Shown here one piece after another: positions 8,537 through 17,659 of a stretch of DNA of 64,000 bases. Each line of letters opens with the position of its first letter. Position 1 is the stretch's first letter. The notes beneath the pieces were generated by a model. That model saw nothing but the letters and a program-made list of their open reading frames with translations, was not told where the DNA came from and searched no databases. Made by a program: the position numbers and the translations under genes. The DNA comes from Mesorhizobium sp. CA8 (lineage in GTDB: Bacteria; Pseudomonadota; Alphaproteobacteria; Rhizobiales; Rhizobiaceae), in NCBI RefSeq assembly GCF_020164955.1, contig NZ_JAIUHG010000027.1, positions 1 through 64,000 on the forward strand, read 5' to 3'.

Positions 8537-8596
8537 GCTTGGCGAGCGGGCAAGGCCCGCGGGCTTGGCGAGCGGGCAAGGCCCGTGGGCTTGGCC
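8537..8596. repeat. 26-bp tandem repeat, each unit one hairpin
   Basis: Two full copies and a partial third of a 26-bp unit starting at 8537, 8563 and 8589. Each full unit contains GCGGGC-AAG-GCCCGC or its G-U variant (8546-8560, 8572-8586), a 6-bp stem with a 3-base loop. It lies upstream of the yggT-like gene and before the tRNA, both facing away. Confidence 0.75.
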
Positions 8597-8671
8597 ACGG
8601 CGCTTGTGCCGGCCCGGTCTTTCGCCTTGACACGAAACGGCCGCGACCGATACAAGCCCATCCGCTGGAAC

Positions 8672-8747
8672 GGGGCTGTAGCTCAGCTGGGAGAGCGCAT
8701 CGTTCGCAATGATGAGGTCAGGGGTTCGATCCCCCTCAGCTCCACCA
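8672..8747 (+). tRNA. tRNA-Ala (anticodon CGC)
   Basis: A complete 76-base cloverleaf including encoded CCA. The acceptor GGGGCTG pairs with CAGCTCC (one G-U), the D-arm is GCTC/GAGC, the anticodon stem CATCG/TGATG encloses the loop TTCGCAA with anticodon CGC, and the T-arm is AGGGG-TTCGATC-CCCCT. It reads GCG alanine codons. Confidence 0.97.
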
Positions 8748-8926
8748 GCCAGCACACGCACGTGCTTCTCATCGGCTTTTGCCTTCCTCGCTCAGCATTT
8801 TGTGACCGCCGGATTTCGGGTCGCATGCTTGGAACCAATGGAGGGGCAAGAGGGTTCAGCTATACTTTTGAAGCTGATAGTCCCCGGCCAGCTGGGTAAG
8901 CGGCGATGCTTGAGGAGTTCTCCATC

Positions 8927-9370
8927 ATGAAGATTTCGTCCAGGTTCCGTTCAGTCGCGGTTGCGGCCATTGCTGCCGCTGGCGTCAGCATTGCCAGCGC
9001 CGCGCATGCCGACAGCGGCACGATCCGCTTCTCCGTCTACAAGGCTGCCTTCTTCATCGGCGGTTCCGGCGGGGAAGGCACGCTGAGCTTCCATGGCAAA
9101 CGCTATCCGATCTCGATCGGCGGCATCTCGGGCGGCCTCGCCTTCGGCGCATCCAAGACCTATTTTCAGGGCAGGGTGCGCCACATCCGACGCGCCAGCG
9201 ATGTGACGGGCGTCTACGGCGCGGCCGGCGGTGGCGGCGCGCTTGGCAGAGGCGCCCAGGTGATCGTCATGACCAATGACAAGGGCGCCCAGCTCGAGCT
9301 CACCGGCCGGCAGGTCGGCCTGCAGGTCAACGCCGACCTTAGCGGCATGAGCATCGCGCTGAAGAGGTAG
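8927..9370 (+). CDS. Exported glycine-rich protein of unknown function
   Basis: A 147-residue protein with a clear signal peptide (MKISSRFRSVAVAAIAAAG, cleavage likely after AHA). The mature part is Gly/Ala-rich beta-type sequence with GGSGGEGTLSFHGKRYPISI, GLAFGASKTYFQG, VYGAAGGGGALGRGAQV and QVGLQVNADLSGM. It resembles small conserved exported alphaproteobacterial proteins, but I do not recognise a named family with confidence. I chose ATG 8927 over 8906 because GAGGAG sits 10 bases upstream and it gives a proper signal peptide. It stands alone downstream of tRNA-Ala on the same strand. Confidence 0.8.
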   Translation: MKISSRFRSVAVAAIAAAGVSIASAAHADSGTIRFSVYKAAFFIGGSGGEGTLSFHGKRYPISIGGISGGLAFGASKTYFQGRVRHIRRASDVTGVYGAAGGGGALGRGAQVIVMTNDKGAQLELTGRQVGLQVNADLSGMSIALKR

Positions 9371-9573
9371 GAGTCCCAACTCAATCCGCTATTCCCGCAC
9401 GGGCCGGTTCAGGCGTTGCCCGGGCGCGCAATGTCAGCGACAAGATCGCGCCGGGCAGGGCCAGGCGGCGAGTTTTACCTCTCCGCCGAGCCTGCCAAGG
9501 GCGGGGGTGTGTTCCCACTTTGAATCAACACGGGCCTGCAGGCATCCCGCTTGCCAAAGAAGGGCGGCTCACC

Positions 9574-9909
9574 TCAATCGTCCCAATCATCCCAATTGTC
9601 TTCGTCCGACGGCGGGTCGTCGGGAACGACCCGGATGATCGGCCGCGCACGCTGATAGCGCCAGGAATACTCGTCCGGCGGCTGAGGCTCATAGGTGCGG
9701 TATGCAGGACGGTCGTAGTGGTGGCGCTTCCAGTATTTGTGCTTCTTGTGCGGCCGCACGCAGTAGCCGTCCTCGGTCAGGTAGGCGCATGTGGCACGCG
9801 CCTGCTGGACCAGGCCATTCCTGGCCGGCATGCCAATCATCGGCGCCGCGTGGACCGCTGGCATCACCGCCAGCATGGTGCCGGCAAGGGCAAGAACAGA
9901 CAATTTCAT
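9574..9909 (-). CDS. Small exported protein with acidic tail
   Basis: A 111-residue protein with a signal peptide (MKLSVLALAGTMLAVMPAVHA), two cysteines in ATCAYLTEDGYCVRP that may form a disulfide, a His/Lys/Tyr-rich middle (PHKKHKYWKRHHYDRPAY) and a strongly acidic, Trp-containing end (DEDNWDDWDD). I do not recognise a family. The ATG at 9909 is chosen over 10002 because it begins the signal peptide. It lies alone between an exported protein and the AsmA gene. The charge pattern could suit metal or surface binding, but that is speculation. Confidence 0.65.
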   Translation of the reverse strand: MKLSVLALAGTMLAVMPAVHAAPMIGMPARNGLVQQARATCAYLTEDGYCVRPHKKHKYWKRHHYDRPAYRTYEPQPPDEYSWRYQRARPIIRVVPDDPPSDEDNWDDWDD

Positions 9910-10120
9910 CGGCCTCTCCAATCTGTGCAGATTAAGGCCGGAAGAACGTCCTGATTGGGGACGATTTGCTGCGGCCGAGATCACTTTGATTTGCGGCCGC
10001 ACATATGAGCGTTAGATCATGTATTGCGCCGGTATGCCCAAACCCGCCTTCAGGCTTGAAGTCCACGGAGCCGCCGGTGTCCTTCACGCAATCCTTGGCG
10101 ACCCGACGCATCCCATAACG

Positions 10121-13100
10121 CTAATTCGCCAGCTGATCGAGAAGCGTGTCGATTTCCCCTTTCTTTGGCGCTTCAGGCGAAGCAGGGGCGGCCTGCGGGT
10201 CGGCGGAAGCGGGTTCGGCCGCCGGCGCGGTGACCTCTGCTTCGGCCTCGCCGCCGGCGTTCGAACCTGACGGCGGCGCATTATCCGTATTGCCGGTGTC
10301 TGGCGCCACGGCGGGTTCCGGAGCCGCGGGCAGGGCTTTGGGCCGGGGTGCGGCGTTGCGCAGAAGATCGCCGATCAGATCCGCCGCTCCCTTGCCGGAA
10401 CCGTCGCCGTTCGAGCCCGTTTGGCCCGGGATCAGCTTGTCGAGATTCAGCTTCCCGGTTGGCAGCCCAAGGCGGCCCAACATATCCAGCGCGCCCTGCG
10501 GGTCTTTGGCCAACGCGCTCAGGTCCGGATAGGCCCGAGGCGCAAACAGCGGGCCTTGGACCACGATCGGCACCCCGATGCCCTTAACGGCAATGTCGCC
10601 TCCCTGCCCGGCTAGCGCGGCAACGACGCGGGGGTTGAGACGGATGTCGAGCGTCTGGTCGGCGAAGTCTATCTTGCCCGAGCCATCCATTCGTACCAGC
10701 GGACCCAGCAGGCTGATGTCCGTCGTCTGCGCGACGCCGTTCTCGATGGCAAAAGAGGCGCCGAGTTCCGTGAACGAGGTCTTCTTGGTCTGATCCTGCT
10801 TGAATCCGCTGGAAAGCAGCCCGACCAGATTGTTGTAGACCTCTGCTATGTCGATGCCGCGGAAGGCGCCGTCGCCGAATTTTGCCGCCGCCTTTCCGCC
10901 GAGGGAGCGGGCAAGCGATTTCGTGGTCTTTCCCGAGCCTGAAACCGCGACCGTCGCATTGAGCGTTCCTTCGATGCGGTCGAAATCCGCAGCATCATGG
11001 AGCAAGGGAGCCGCGGCCGCACCGGCGATCGCAGTGTTCAGCGTCAGGGAAGCGGCGTCGTTGGAGCCGTCGGCTGTCATTTCCGCGGCAATCGTGCCGC
11101 CGTAGAAGGGACTTTGCGGCACGTTCAGGTGCGCCTTGCCATCGGCGATCACCAGAGTGGTCGCCACCGGCCCGGCGAAGACCTTTCCGTAGCCGAGCTT
11201 GTCGGCCTGGATATCCACCTTGGCATCAAGTCCCCTGAGGAAGGAGAGATCGATTGGCGCGTCGGTGGCGCCGTTCGGCTTCTGCGTTCCTCCCGTGGCA
11301 GCCTCGCCGCCGCCGGCGAAAGCCGCGAAGTCAAGCTTGGCGAATTTGAGCGACGTCCGGATGTTGAGAGGCTCCCCAAATTTCATCGAGCCCTGGCCCG
11401 ACGCCTTGATCCCGTTCAAGGCAACAGAGGCTTTCTGAAAGAAAAGCTGTCCTGGCCCGGCGTCCACGTCACCTTTGAAGGCAAAGTCCCGCAGACCGTG
11501 GGAAGCGCTCTGCCCCAGCCATTGCATGAGCTTGCCGACCGACGCCGATGTGACTGAAATCTGGCCCTTGAACGTGCCGTCACCCCCGGCAGTGCCGCTT
11601 ATGCTGCCTTCGAGGTATTTGGAGGAAACCGAAAGGCTGATCGGCCCGGACGCATCGGCAACGGAGCCGCTGGCCAGAAAGGATGCAGGTGCGAGTTGGG
11701 ACTTGAACGTCACGGCCTGTCCCCGCCAGACGAGCTTGCCCGTCAAATCGACCGGCTTGCCGACATCGTGAACCTTCGCGTCAAGATTGAGCCCGGTGAA
11801 GTCGTCGGCCGTTCGGGCATCGGCAAGTGCTGCAAGCGGGAGCTTGCCTTCCCGAATTCCGACCGTTCCCTGCAGATTGACGCTGCTGCGTATGCGCTCC
11901 GCGGTGAGTCCGCGAAAAGCGAACCCCATATCGGCGGTCAGCTTTCCGGACAACGGCACGGATTGTCCGGCCAGCTTCGCTATAGAGCCGATGTCCAGCC
12001 CTGAACTGGCAATATTGCCCCGTATGGTCGGCGGCGTTTCACCGACATTCATCGAGGCTTTCGCGGTGACGCTTCCCGCATCGAGGCCGAAGTGCTCCAG
12101 CTTTGCCTCGAGATGTCCGTCGCGCAGCGTCGCGGCGAGCTGGACATCGGAAGCCCGTATCTTGCCGCCGACCAATTCATCGATGGCGACGCTGATTTCG
12201 GCGTCGAACGCAGAGAGCATCGCGAGGTCGGGCTCGCCGGAGCCGGCCGAAACCTTGCCCGCGCTGGAACCACCCTTTCCAATATCGCTCAAGGCGTCGA
12301 TATCGACGCGCTTTGCCGCCAGGTCGGCGAAGAAGCGATGCCGCGCCCCGGGCTGAAAGAGCGCGTCCATCTGGAAGCTCTGGTCGCCGACATCGAACTT
12401 TCCGCCCTTGATCTGATAACTGCCGTTGCCGTTGAGCTGGATCTCTCCACTCGCCTGCAAGGAAGAGAATTTGGCAACCGGCGCCGGGTCGAGTCGCGCC
12501 TCGATGGCGATCTGGGCCGGCAGCCGTTTCAGGATCGGCCTCAAGGCGGAAAGGCTTCCGCTCATTTCAACGCGGCGGCCGCCGCTGGTGCCGGCCAACG
12601 AAAACGAGACCTCCCGGTCGAGGTCCGGAACCCTCAGATAGGCGTCAATTGCCGTCACCTTAGCGGCATTGCCGGTCGACGCGCCTGAGGTAAGGGCGCC
12701 ATTCGTTATCGTCAGTTGATTGATCGCCAGCCGCTCGAGCGTATCGACAATCGCCGCGAACGGATCGGCCTGAACATCCTTCGGATCCGGAGGTGACGTC
12801 GCGTTTGCCGAAGCTTTGAGCGCGATTATCGGATCCGCCAGCGCGACGGACTGTATCTCAAGCTTTTTCGACCATAGGGACGACAGCGTTATCGAAGTCG
12901 AGAACCGCGGAGCGGATATCGCGATGTCGCCTGTGCCGGTCGAAAGCGAGATATCGTCCGCGACCACCGCCAGCTTGGGTAGCAGCGATAATCTGACAGG
13001 TCCGTCCAGCCGAATTGTCATTCCGGTTGCGGATGACAGTTGCCGGCTCAATTCGGCACGAACCCAGTCGATTGAAACAAGAGCGGGCACAAGGAAGAGC

Positions 13101-13153
13101 AGCCCGGCGGAAAGAACAACAGCTACGGTGAGTGCAGCGACGATTTTTCTCAC
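10121..13153 (-). CDS. AsmA family protein
   Basis: Large inner-membrane-anchored periplasmic protein of 1010 residues. The first 30 residues are a signal anchor (MRKIVAALTVAVVLSAGLLF), followed by the AsmA N-terminal signature ELSRQLSSATGMTIRLDGPV. The long middle is repetitive beta-strand sequence, and the AsmA C-terminal domain is recognisable around 700-900 (FGDGAFRGIDIAEVYNNLVG, GSGKIDFADQTLDIRLNPRV). The last 110 residues are Pro/Ala-rich and low-complexity. AsmA-like proteins belong to the group that moves phospholipids across the periplasm or affects outer-membrane assembly. The gene is monocistronic; the 297 bases upstream (13154-13450) show no other gene. Confidence 0.92.
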   Translation of the reverse strand: MRKIVAALTVAVVLSAGLLFLVPALVSIDWVRAELSRQLSSATGMTIRLDGPVRLSLLPKLAVVADDISLSTGTGDIAISAPRFSTSITLSSLWSKKLEIQSVALADPIIALKASANATSPPDPKDVQADPFAAIVDTLERLAINQLTITNGALTSGASTGNAAKVTAIDAYLRVPDLDREVSFSLAGTSGGRRVEMSGSLSALRPILKRLPAQIAIEARLDPAPVAKFSSLQASGEIQLNGNGSYQIKGGKFDVGDQSFQMDALFQPGARHRFFADLAAKRVDIDALSDIGKGGSSAGKVSAGSGEPDLAMLSAFDAEISVAIDELVGGKIRASDVQLAATLRDGHLEAKLEHFGLDAGSVTAKASMNVGETPPTIRGNIASSGLDIGSIAKLAGQSVPLSGKLTADMGFAFRGLTAERIRSSVNLQGTVGIREGKLPLAALADARTADDFTGLNLDAKVHDVGKPVDLTGKLVWRGQAVTFKSQLAPASFLASGSVADASGPISLSVSSKYLEGSISGTAGGDGTFKGQISVTSASVGKLMQWLGQSASHGLRDFAFKGDVDAGPGQLFFQKASVALNGIKASGQGSMKFGEPLNIRTSLKFAKLDFAAFAGGGEAATGGTQKPNGATDAPIDLSFLRGLDAKVDIQADKLGYGKVFAGPVATTLVIADGKAHLNVPQSPFYGGTIAAEMTADGSNDAASLTLNTAIAGAAAAPLLHDAADFDRIEGTLNATVAVSGSGKTTKSLARSLGGKAAAKFGDGAFRGIDIAEVYNNLVGLLSSGFKQDQTKKTSFTELGASFAIENGVAQTTDISLLGPLVRMDGSGKIDFADQTLDIRLNPRVVAALAGQGGDIAVKGIGVPIVVQGPLFAPRAYPDLSALAKDPQGALDMLGRLGLPTGKLNLDKLIPGQTGSNGDGSGKGAADLIGDLLRNAAPRPKALPAAPEPAVAPDTGNTDNAPPSGSNAGGEAEAEVTAPAAEPASADPQAAPASPEAPKKGEIDTLLDQLAN

Positions 13154-13450
13154 ATCGACCCGCCAAAATGATCGGAAGAATCAGTATCCTTAAACATACA
13201 TGCTTCTGGCGCCCGACTGAATCCTGCCGAACCACGGACTTCGCGCCGGACGAATTTCGCACTGCTTCCACGGACCCGTCGGCTCTTTCGCCCAAGGCAT
13301 CGCGATCGAAGCCATTCGCAGGCAAGTGTTCCCGGACCAGAGGGTTTGGAAACGATCAGCCGGTTTCCGAGCCATTCCCGTGAAACAGACCAGGCGCATT
13401 TTCCGGCACCCGCCGCCGACATATCAGCCATTTCAATGGAGGAAGTGCCA

Positions 13451-13630
13451 ATGTCAGTGCTCGGAACCCTGCTCCATTTCAGCCGCGCCATCATCCACGC
13501 GCACAACAATGCCAAGGTCAGAAACCTGATGGATGTCCCGCCGCCCGAAACCCGCAGGGACATGGGCCGGCATGTTTCGCCCGACGCCTCCGAAAAGGAA
13601 CCCGGCGCCGTTCGCCCCGGAGGACGCTGA
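13451..13630 (+). CDS. Small protein, DUF1127-like
   Basis: A 59-residue basic protein starting MSVLGTLLHFSRAIIHAHNN with a perfect GGAGGAA ribosome site 6 bases before the ATG. The segment KVRNLMDVPPPETRRDMGRH resembles the short arginine-rich motif of DUF1127 proteins, small regulators common in rhizobia (some bind RNA or affect phosphate and carbon metabolism). The match is only by eye. It is followed 15 bases later by a strong hairpin terminator, which supports it as a real transcribed gene. Confidence 0.6.
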   Translation: MSVLGTLLHFSRAIIHAHNNAKVRNLMDVPPPETRRDMGRHVSPDASEKEPGAVRPGGR

Positions 13631-13645
13631 CACAGGTGGAGTCAT

Positions 13646-13698
13646 AGAGCGTTTCACCGTTTCGCGGAGACGGTGAAACGCTCTATCTCTTTGTTTTT
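13646..13698. terminator. Strong hairpin terminator after the DUF1127-like gene
   Basis: A 15-bp perfect stem, AGAGCGTTTCACCGT (13646-13660) with ACGGTGAAACGCTCT (13670-13684), has a 9-base loop and is followed on the plus strand by a T-rich tract (TCTCTTTGTTTTT). It lies between convergent genes. A degenerate copy of the same hairpin is at 55260. Confidence 0.8.
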
Positions 13699-13700
13699 AC

Positions 13701-13743
13701 GCAATTCCGGACGGAAAACCGCTCACAGTTTTCGTGGAATTGC
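13701..13743. repeat. GCAATTCC/GGAATTGC hairpin repeat, copy 2
   Basis: Same 43-base element as at 1592, here directly attached to the hairpin terminator to form a composite about 98 bases long. The same composite order recurs at 55260-55357. Confidence 0.85.
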
Positions 13744-13754
13744 TCTGGTCCCAC

Positions 13755-14249
13755 TCACCGGGAGACTGGTGTTGCTTTGTGATTGCGTTGGCGCGCATAG
13801 ACCACACATGCGTCTATCGTGCTGACGCAGAGCGCATCGACGCTGTTCGGCAGATTGTTGTCGCCGGCATAGGCAACCTCGGCGACACGACCGCCGATCA
13901 TGCGGATCTGCGTGTTGCAGTAGCCGCCGGGAGCGACGTTGACCGACCCTCCAACCGCCGGGATCGCGCCCACGGCCATTGTCGGCACCGCGATACTGAG
14001 GTTGCCGCGTTGCACTGTGCGCTGGTAGGTCCAGATCTGGCCGGATGAACCCACGTCGGCCGTCGCGGTCGGAAAGCCGGCGCACATGCGGACATCGGCC
14101 TCGCTGAGACCGACCATCTCCTTGCGGGCAGCAGCCGTGGTGGCGTCGACCTTGGCGATGCTCGACGTATCGTCGGGGATGACGCAGGACGACAGGATGG
14201 AGATACCTGCCGCAACAAAGGCAAGTTTTCGAATATGCAAGGATGTCAT
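13755..14249 (-). CDS. Outer-membrane-type lipoprotein of unknown function
   Basis: A 164-residue predicted lipoprotein: the signal peptide ends in the lipobox LSSC with Cys22 as the lipidation site, and no Asp follows the Cys, so outer-membrane sorting is plausible. The mature part begins with a linker and has GLSEADVRMCAGFPT, reminiscent of the start of SmpA/BamE-type small lipoproteins, then a GGYCNTQ segment and a C-terminal pair of cysteines. I cannot name a family. It is monocistronic and convergent with the small gene at 13451, the composite terminator lying between them. Confidence 0.8.
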   Translation of the reverse strand: MTSLHIRKLAFVAAGISILSSCVIPDDTSSIAKVDATTAAARKEMVGLSEADVRMCAGFPTATADVGSSGQIWTYQRTVQRGNLSIAVPTMAVGAIPAVGGSVNVAPGGYCNTQIRMIGGRVAEVAYAGDNNLPNSVDALCVSTIDACVVYARQRNHKATPVSR

Positions 14250-14355
14250 GCTGTCGGTCGGAGTTGTGTGCCGCCCCAGCGCCCTCCTGCCTACCTAGGC
14301 AATCGGTCAAACGCGTCAACCCGCGGAATGCCGGCGCATTTCCGCGCCAATGCGC

Positions 14356-15750
14356 TTATACCACCCGGAAGTAGCTCGTCATGCCGGTCTTCTGGTGCTC
14401 GATGATGTGGCAATGCAGCAGCCAGTCGCCGGGATTGTCGGCGACGAAGCCCAGCTGCACCTTCTCGTCGGGCTGGATCAGATAGGTGTCGGAGATAAGC
14501 GGCTGCACTGCCCTGGTCGAGGACGACAGCACCTTGAAGCTCATGCCGTGCAAATGGATGGGGTGCGCGTGCGGGGTCAGGTTCGCCATGTCGATGATGT
14601 AGCTCTGGCCGAGCTTCAGTTCGGCGAGCGGCGCCGTCGGGTCGGGCGTGTCGCCGGGCCACGGCACCTTGTTGATCGCCCAGAAACTGTAGCCGAGCGA
14701 GCCGCAAATGCCGTCGGCCACGACGTTTTCAGCCGTGGCGCTCAGCGCCAGCGGAATACGTTTGGCGCCGGCAAAATCCGCCTCCGCCACCGGATTGGCT
14801 TCGAGCGGGCCGAGATCGCGCAGATCGTGCTTCAGCGATCTGCCGACCGAACGCAGCGTCGCCAGGATTTTCGGCTTGGTGCCTCTGACGTCGCGCAGGC
14901 TGACGATCGCGCCCTCCTCGTCGGGCATGCGGATGGCAAGCTCCAGCCGCTGGCCGGGCCCCAGCTGCAAGGCATCCGGCGTAAACCGCTGCGGCACCGG
15001 ATTGCCGTCGAGCGCGATGACCGCAGCTTCGGCGCCGTCGACGCGAAAGGCATAGATGCGGGTGACATCAGTGATGGCGGCGCGCAGCCGCACCAGCCCG
15101 CCGGCCGGCGCGTCGAATTGCGGCTGGCCCTGCCAATTGGCGGTGCGCACCGTGCCGAAAGTACCGGTCCTGGCCGCGTCGCGCGGCCGGAACGGTTCGA
15201 TGAACTGGCCGTCGTCGCCGAGCCGCCAGTCGCGCAGGTTGACGACCATCTCGACATCGAAGACCGGATCGTTCGGGTTCTCGACCACGATCACGCCGGT
15301 CAGGCCGCGGCCCATCTGGATCAGCGTGTTGCAATGCGGGTGGTACCAGAACGTGCCGGCGTCGGGCGGCGTGAAGGCATAGTCGAAACGGTCGCCCTGA
15401 TAGACATAGGGCTGCACCAGGAACGGCACGCCATCCATCTTGTTGGGAACGCGGATGCCATGCCAGTGGATGGTCGTCGGATCATCGATGCCGTTGATCA
15501 GGCGTGCGGAAAACGGCTCACTCTTCCTCATCCTGACGACCGGCGGCGGACCTGCTTCACCATAGGTCAGCACATTCTTCGTCGGCGCACCCTCCATCAG
15601 CCGCGCCTCGATGGTGGCCGTTTTCAGGATCAGCGGCACGGGCTTCGGGGCCGCCCAGCCGGCAAACTTGCCGGCCGCGGAGAGGCCGATACCGGCCGCG
15701 CCGGCCGCCGCGGCGCCCTGCAGGAGTTTGCGGCGTGTGAGGGCCGACAT
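14356..15750 (-). CDS. Tat-exported multicopper oxidase
   Basis: Periplasmic multicopper oxidase of 464 residues. The N-terminus has a Tat signal (TRRKLLQG, twin Arg 6-7). All copper motifs are intact: HWH 95-97, HPH within WYHPH 135-139, HPIHLHG in the C-terminal domain and HCHIIEH 446-452 with the axial-position Met457, so types 1, 2 and 3 copper sites should form. Likely role is oxidation of Cu(I), Mn(II) or phenolics; the lack of a long Met-rich insert argues against a typical CueO. No copper transporter is adjacent. It lies downstream of the Dpp-type operon on the same strand with an 88-base gap and may be separate. Confidence 0.93.
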   Translation of the reverse strand: MSALTRRKLLQGAAAAGAAGIGLSAAGKFAGWAAPKPVPLILKTATIEARLMEGAPTKNVLTYGEAGPPPVVRMRKSEPFSARLINGIDDPTTIHWHGIRVPNKMDGVPFLVQPYVYQGDRFDYAFTPPDAGTFWYHPHCNTLIQMGRGLTGVIVVENPNDPVFDVEMVVNLRDWRLGDDGQFIEPFRPRDAARTGTFGTVRTANWQGQPQFDAPAGGLVRLRAAITDVTRIYAFRVDGAEAAVIALDGNPVPQRFTPDALQLGPGQRLELAIRMPDEEGAIVSLRDVRGTKPKILATLRSVGRSLKHDLRDLGPLEANPVAEADFAGAKRIPLALSATAENVVADGICGSLGYSFWAINKVPWPGDTPDPTAPLAELKLGQSYIIDMANLTPHAHPIHLHGMSFKVLSSSTRAVQPLISDTYLIQPDEKVQLGFVADNPGDWLLHCHIIEHQKTGMTSYFRVV

Positions 15751-15838
15751 TGGAATCCCGAAATAGATGAGTAACTGTCAGGCTTTATCATCATTCGCGC
15801 AGTTTCCGAAACGGACAGATCGCCGCTCCGGGTGCCTG

Positions 15839-17659
15839 TCAATCCGCGACCGCGGCGAGATGTCCGCCGCCGAAATCCTTGAGCAGCAGTTTCGGCACGC
15901 TCTCGCCAATCCGGCGCGTCGCGCTTGGAATTTCGCGGTCGAGGCGGGCAAAGCGTGTCCGGCGCCGTGACGGATCGGGAATCGGCACCGCCTCGATGAG
16001 CCGCCGCGTGTAGGGATGGCGCGGATTGGAAAAGACCTGATCGCGGCTGCCGATCTCGACGATCTGGCCGAGATACATGACGGCGACGCGGTCGGAGATG
16101 TTCTCGACCACCGCCATGTCGTGCGAGATGAAGAGATAGGCGACGCCGAATTCGCGTTGCAGCTCCTTCAAAAGGTCGAGCACGCGCGCCTGCACCGAGA
16201 CATCGAGCGCCGACACGCTCTCGTCGGCGATGATCAGCTTCGGTCTCAGCGCCAGCGCCCGGGCGATGCAGATGCGCTGGCGCTGGCCGCCCGAAAATTC
16301 ATGCGGATAGAGCTCCATCTGCCCTGCCGACAGGCCGACCCGCTCGAACAGGGCGGCCACGCGTTCGCGGCGCTCCTGCCTTGAGCCAATGCCATGGATG
16401 AGCAGCGGCTCGGCCACCAGATCGCCGACGCGCATGCGCGGGTCGAGCGAGGCGTATGGGTCCTGGAAAACCATCTGCACGTCTCGCCGCACCGCCTTGC
16501 GTTCGTCGCCGCCAAGTCCGGAGAGCTCCCGGCCACCGATCGTCACCCCGCCGGCATAGGGCACGAGGCCGGCAAGCGCCTTGGCGGTGGTGGACTTGCC
16601 GCAGCCGGATTCGCCGACCAGCGCCAGCGTCTCGCCGGGCGCGATCGAGAAGCTGACGCCCTCGACGGCGTGCACCCGCCGGTTGACGCGGCCGAAGAAG
16701 CCGCCGCGCAGGTCGAAGTGGACATGGAGGTCGCTCACCACCGCCACCTTGTCCTGCGTTGCCGGATCGCGGGGCTCGCCCGGATTGCGCCGTCCGACGC
16801 CCGAGCCGATGCGCGGAACCGCCGCGAGGAGCTCTTGCGTGTAGGCCGCCTGGGGCCTGGCGAAAATATCGGCGGTGGCCCCTTCCTCGACCATGCGGCC
16901 ATTGCGCATGACGATAACGCGATCGGCCATTTCGGCGACGACGCCCATGTCGTGGGTGATCAGGATGACGCTGGTGCCGTGCTGGCGCTGCAGGTCGCGC
17001 AGCAGCTCCAGAACCTCGCCCTGCACGGTGACGTCCAGCGCCGTCGTCGGCTCGTCGGCGATCAGCACGTCGGGCTCGAGCGCCAGCGCCATGGCAATCA
17101 TCACCCGCTGGCGCATGCCGCCCGACAATTCATGCGGAAACTGCTTCAGCCGGCTTTCGGCTTCGGAGATGCGAACCGCCTTCAGCCCCTCGACGGCGCG
17201 CCGTTGCGCCTCGCCATGGGAAAGACCGGTATGCGTCTCGATCGATTCGGTGAGCTGGCGGCCGATCGACAGCACCGGATTGAGCGAGGTCATCGGCTCC
17301 TGGAAGATCATGGCGATGCGGTCGCCGCGAATGTCGCGCATGCGGCGCTCGTCGAGCGCCGTCAACTCGACGGCACTGCCATCCTTGTCAAAGAGCCGGA
17401 TCTTCCCCGAAGCAATGCGGCCGGCCGGCTGCGGCAGGAGCTGCATGATCGCCAACGCCGTCATCGACTTGCCGGAACCGGACTCGCCGGCGATGCACAG
17501 CGTCTCGCCGCGCCTGAGCGACAGCGACAGTCCGGACACCACCTCGCGCTCGCGATCCTCGCCGCGCACGCCGACGGAGAGACCGGCGATTTCGAGCACC
17601 GGCCCCGCGACCACCTTGGCGGCGGCGTCAGCGTGTTCGTCGACCGCGCCTGCGCTCAT
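15839..17659 (-). CDS. Dipeptide-type ABC importer, double ATPase (DppD-DppF fusion)
   Basis: Cytoplasmic ATPase carrying two complete nucleotide-binding domains in one chain of 606 residues, corresponding to fused DppD and DppF (the GsiA architecture). Domain 1 has Walker A GESGSGKS (58-65), signature ELSGGMRQR and Walker B LIADEPTTALD. Domain 2 has GESGCGKS near 350, EFSGGQRQR and LIIADESVSALD, with Glu followed by Ser in its Walker B region. The start overlaps the formamidase stop by 4 bases (ATGA). It is the last gene of the operon that begins with the AmiC/AmiR-like pair. Confidence 0.95.
   Translation of the reverse strand: MSAGAVDEHADAAAKVVAGPVLEIAGLSVGVRGEDREREVVSGLSLSLRRGETLCIAGESGSGKSMTALAIMQLLPQPAGRIASGKIRLFDKDGSAVELTALDERRMRDIRGDRIAMIFQEPMTSLNPVLSIGRQLTESIETHTGLSHGEAQRRAVEGLKAVRISEAESRLKQFPHELSGGMRQRVMIAMALALEPDVLIADEPTTALDVTVQGEVLELLRDLQRQHGTSVILITHDMGVVAEMADRVIVMRNGRMVEEGATADIFARPQAAYTQELLAAVPRIGSGVGRRNPGEPRDPATQDKVAVVSDLHVHFDLRGGFFGRVNRRVHAVEGVSFSIAPGETLALVGESGCGKSTTAKALAGLVPYAGGVTIGGRELSGLGGDERKAVRRDVQMVFQDPYASLDPRMRVGDLVAEPLLIHGIGSRQERRERVAALFERVGLSAGQMELYPHEFSGGQRQRICIARALALRPKLIIADESVSALDVSVQARVLDLLKELQREFGVAYLFISHDMAVVENISDRVAVMYLGQIVEIGSRDQVFSNPRHPYTRRLIEAVPIPDPSRRRTRFARLDREIPSATRRIGESVPKLLLKDFGGGHLAAVAD

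Noticed and set aside
14350..15774. 474-codon plus-strand frame
   Set aside because: Antisense to the multicopper oxidase, whose copper motifs fix the coding strand.
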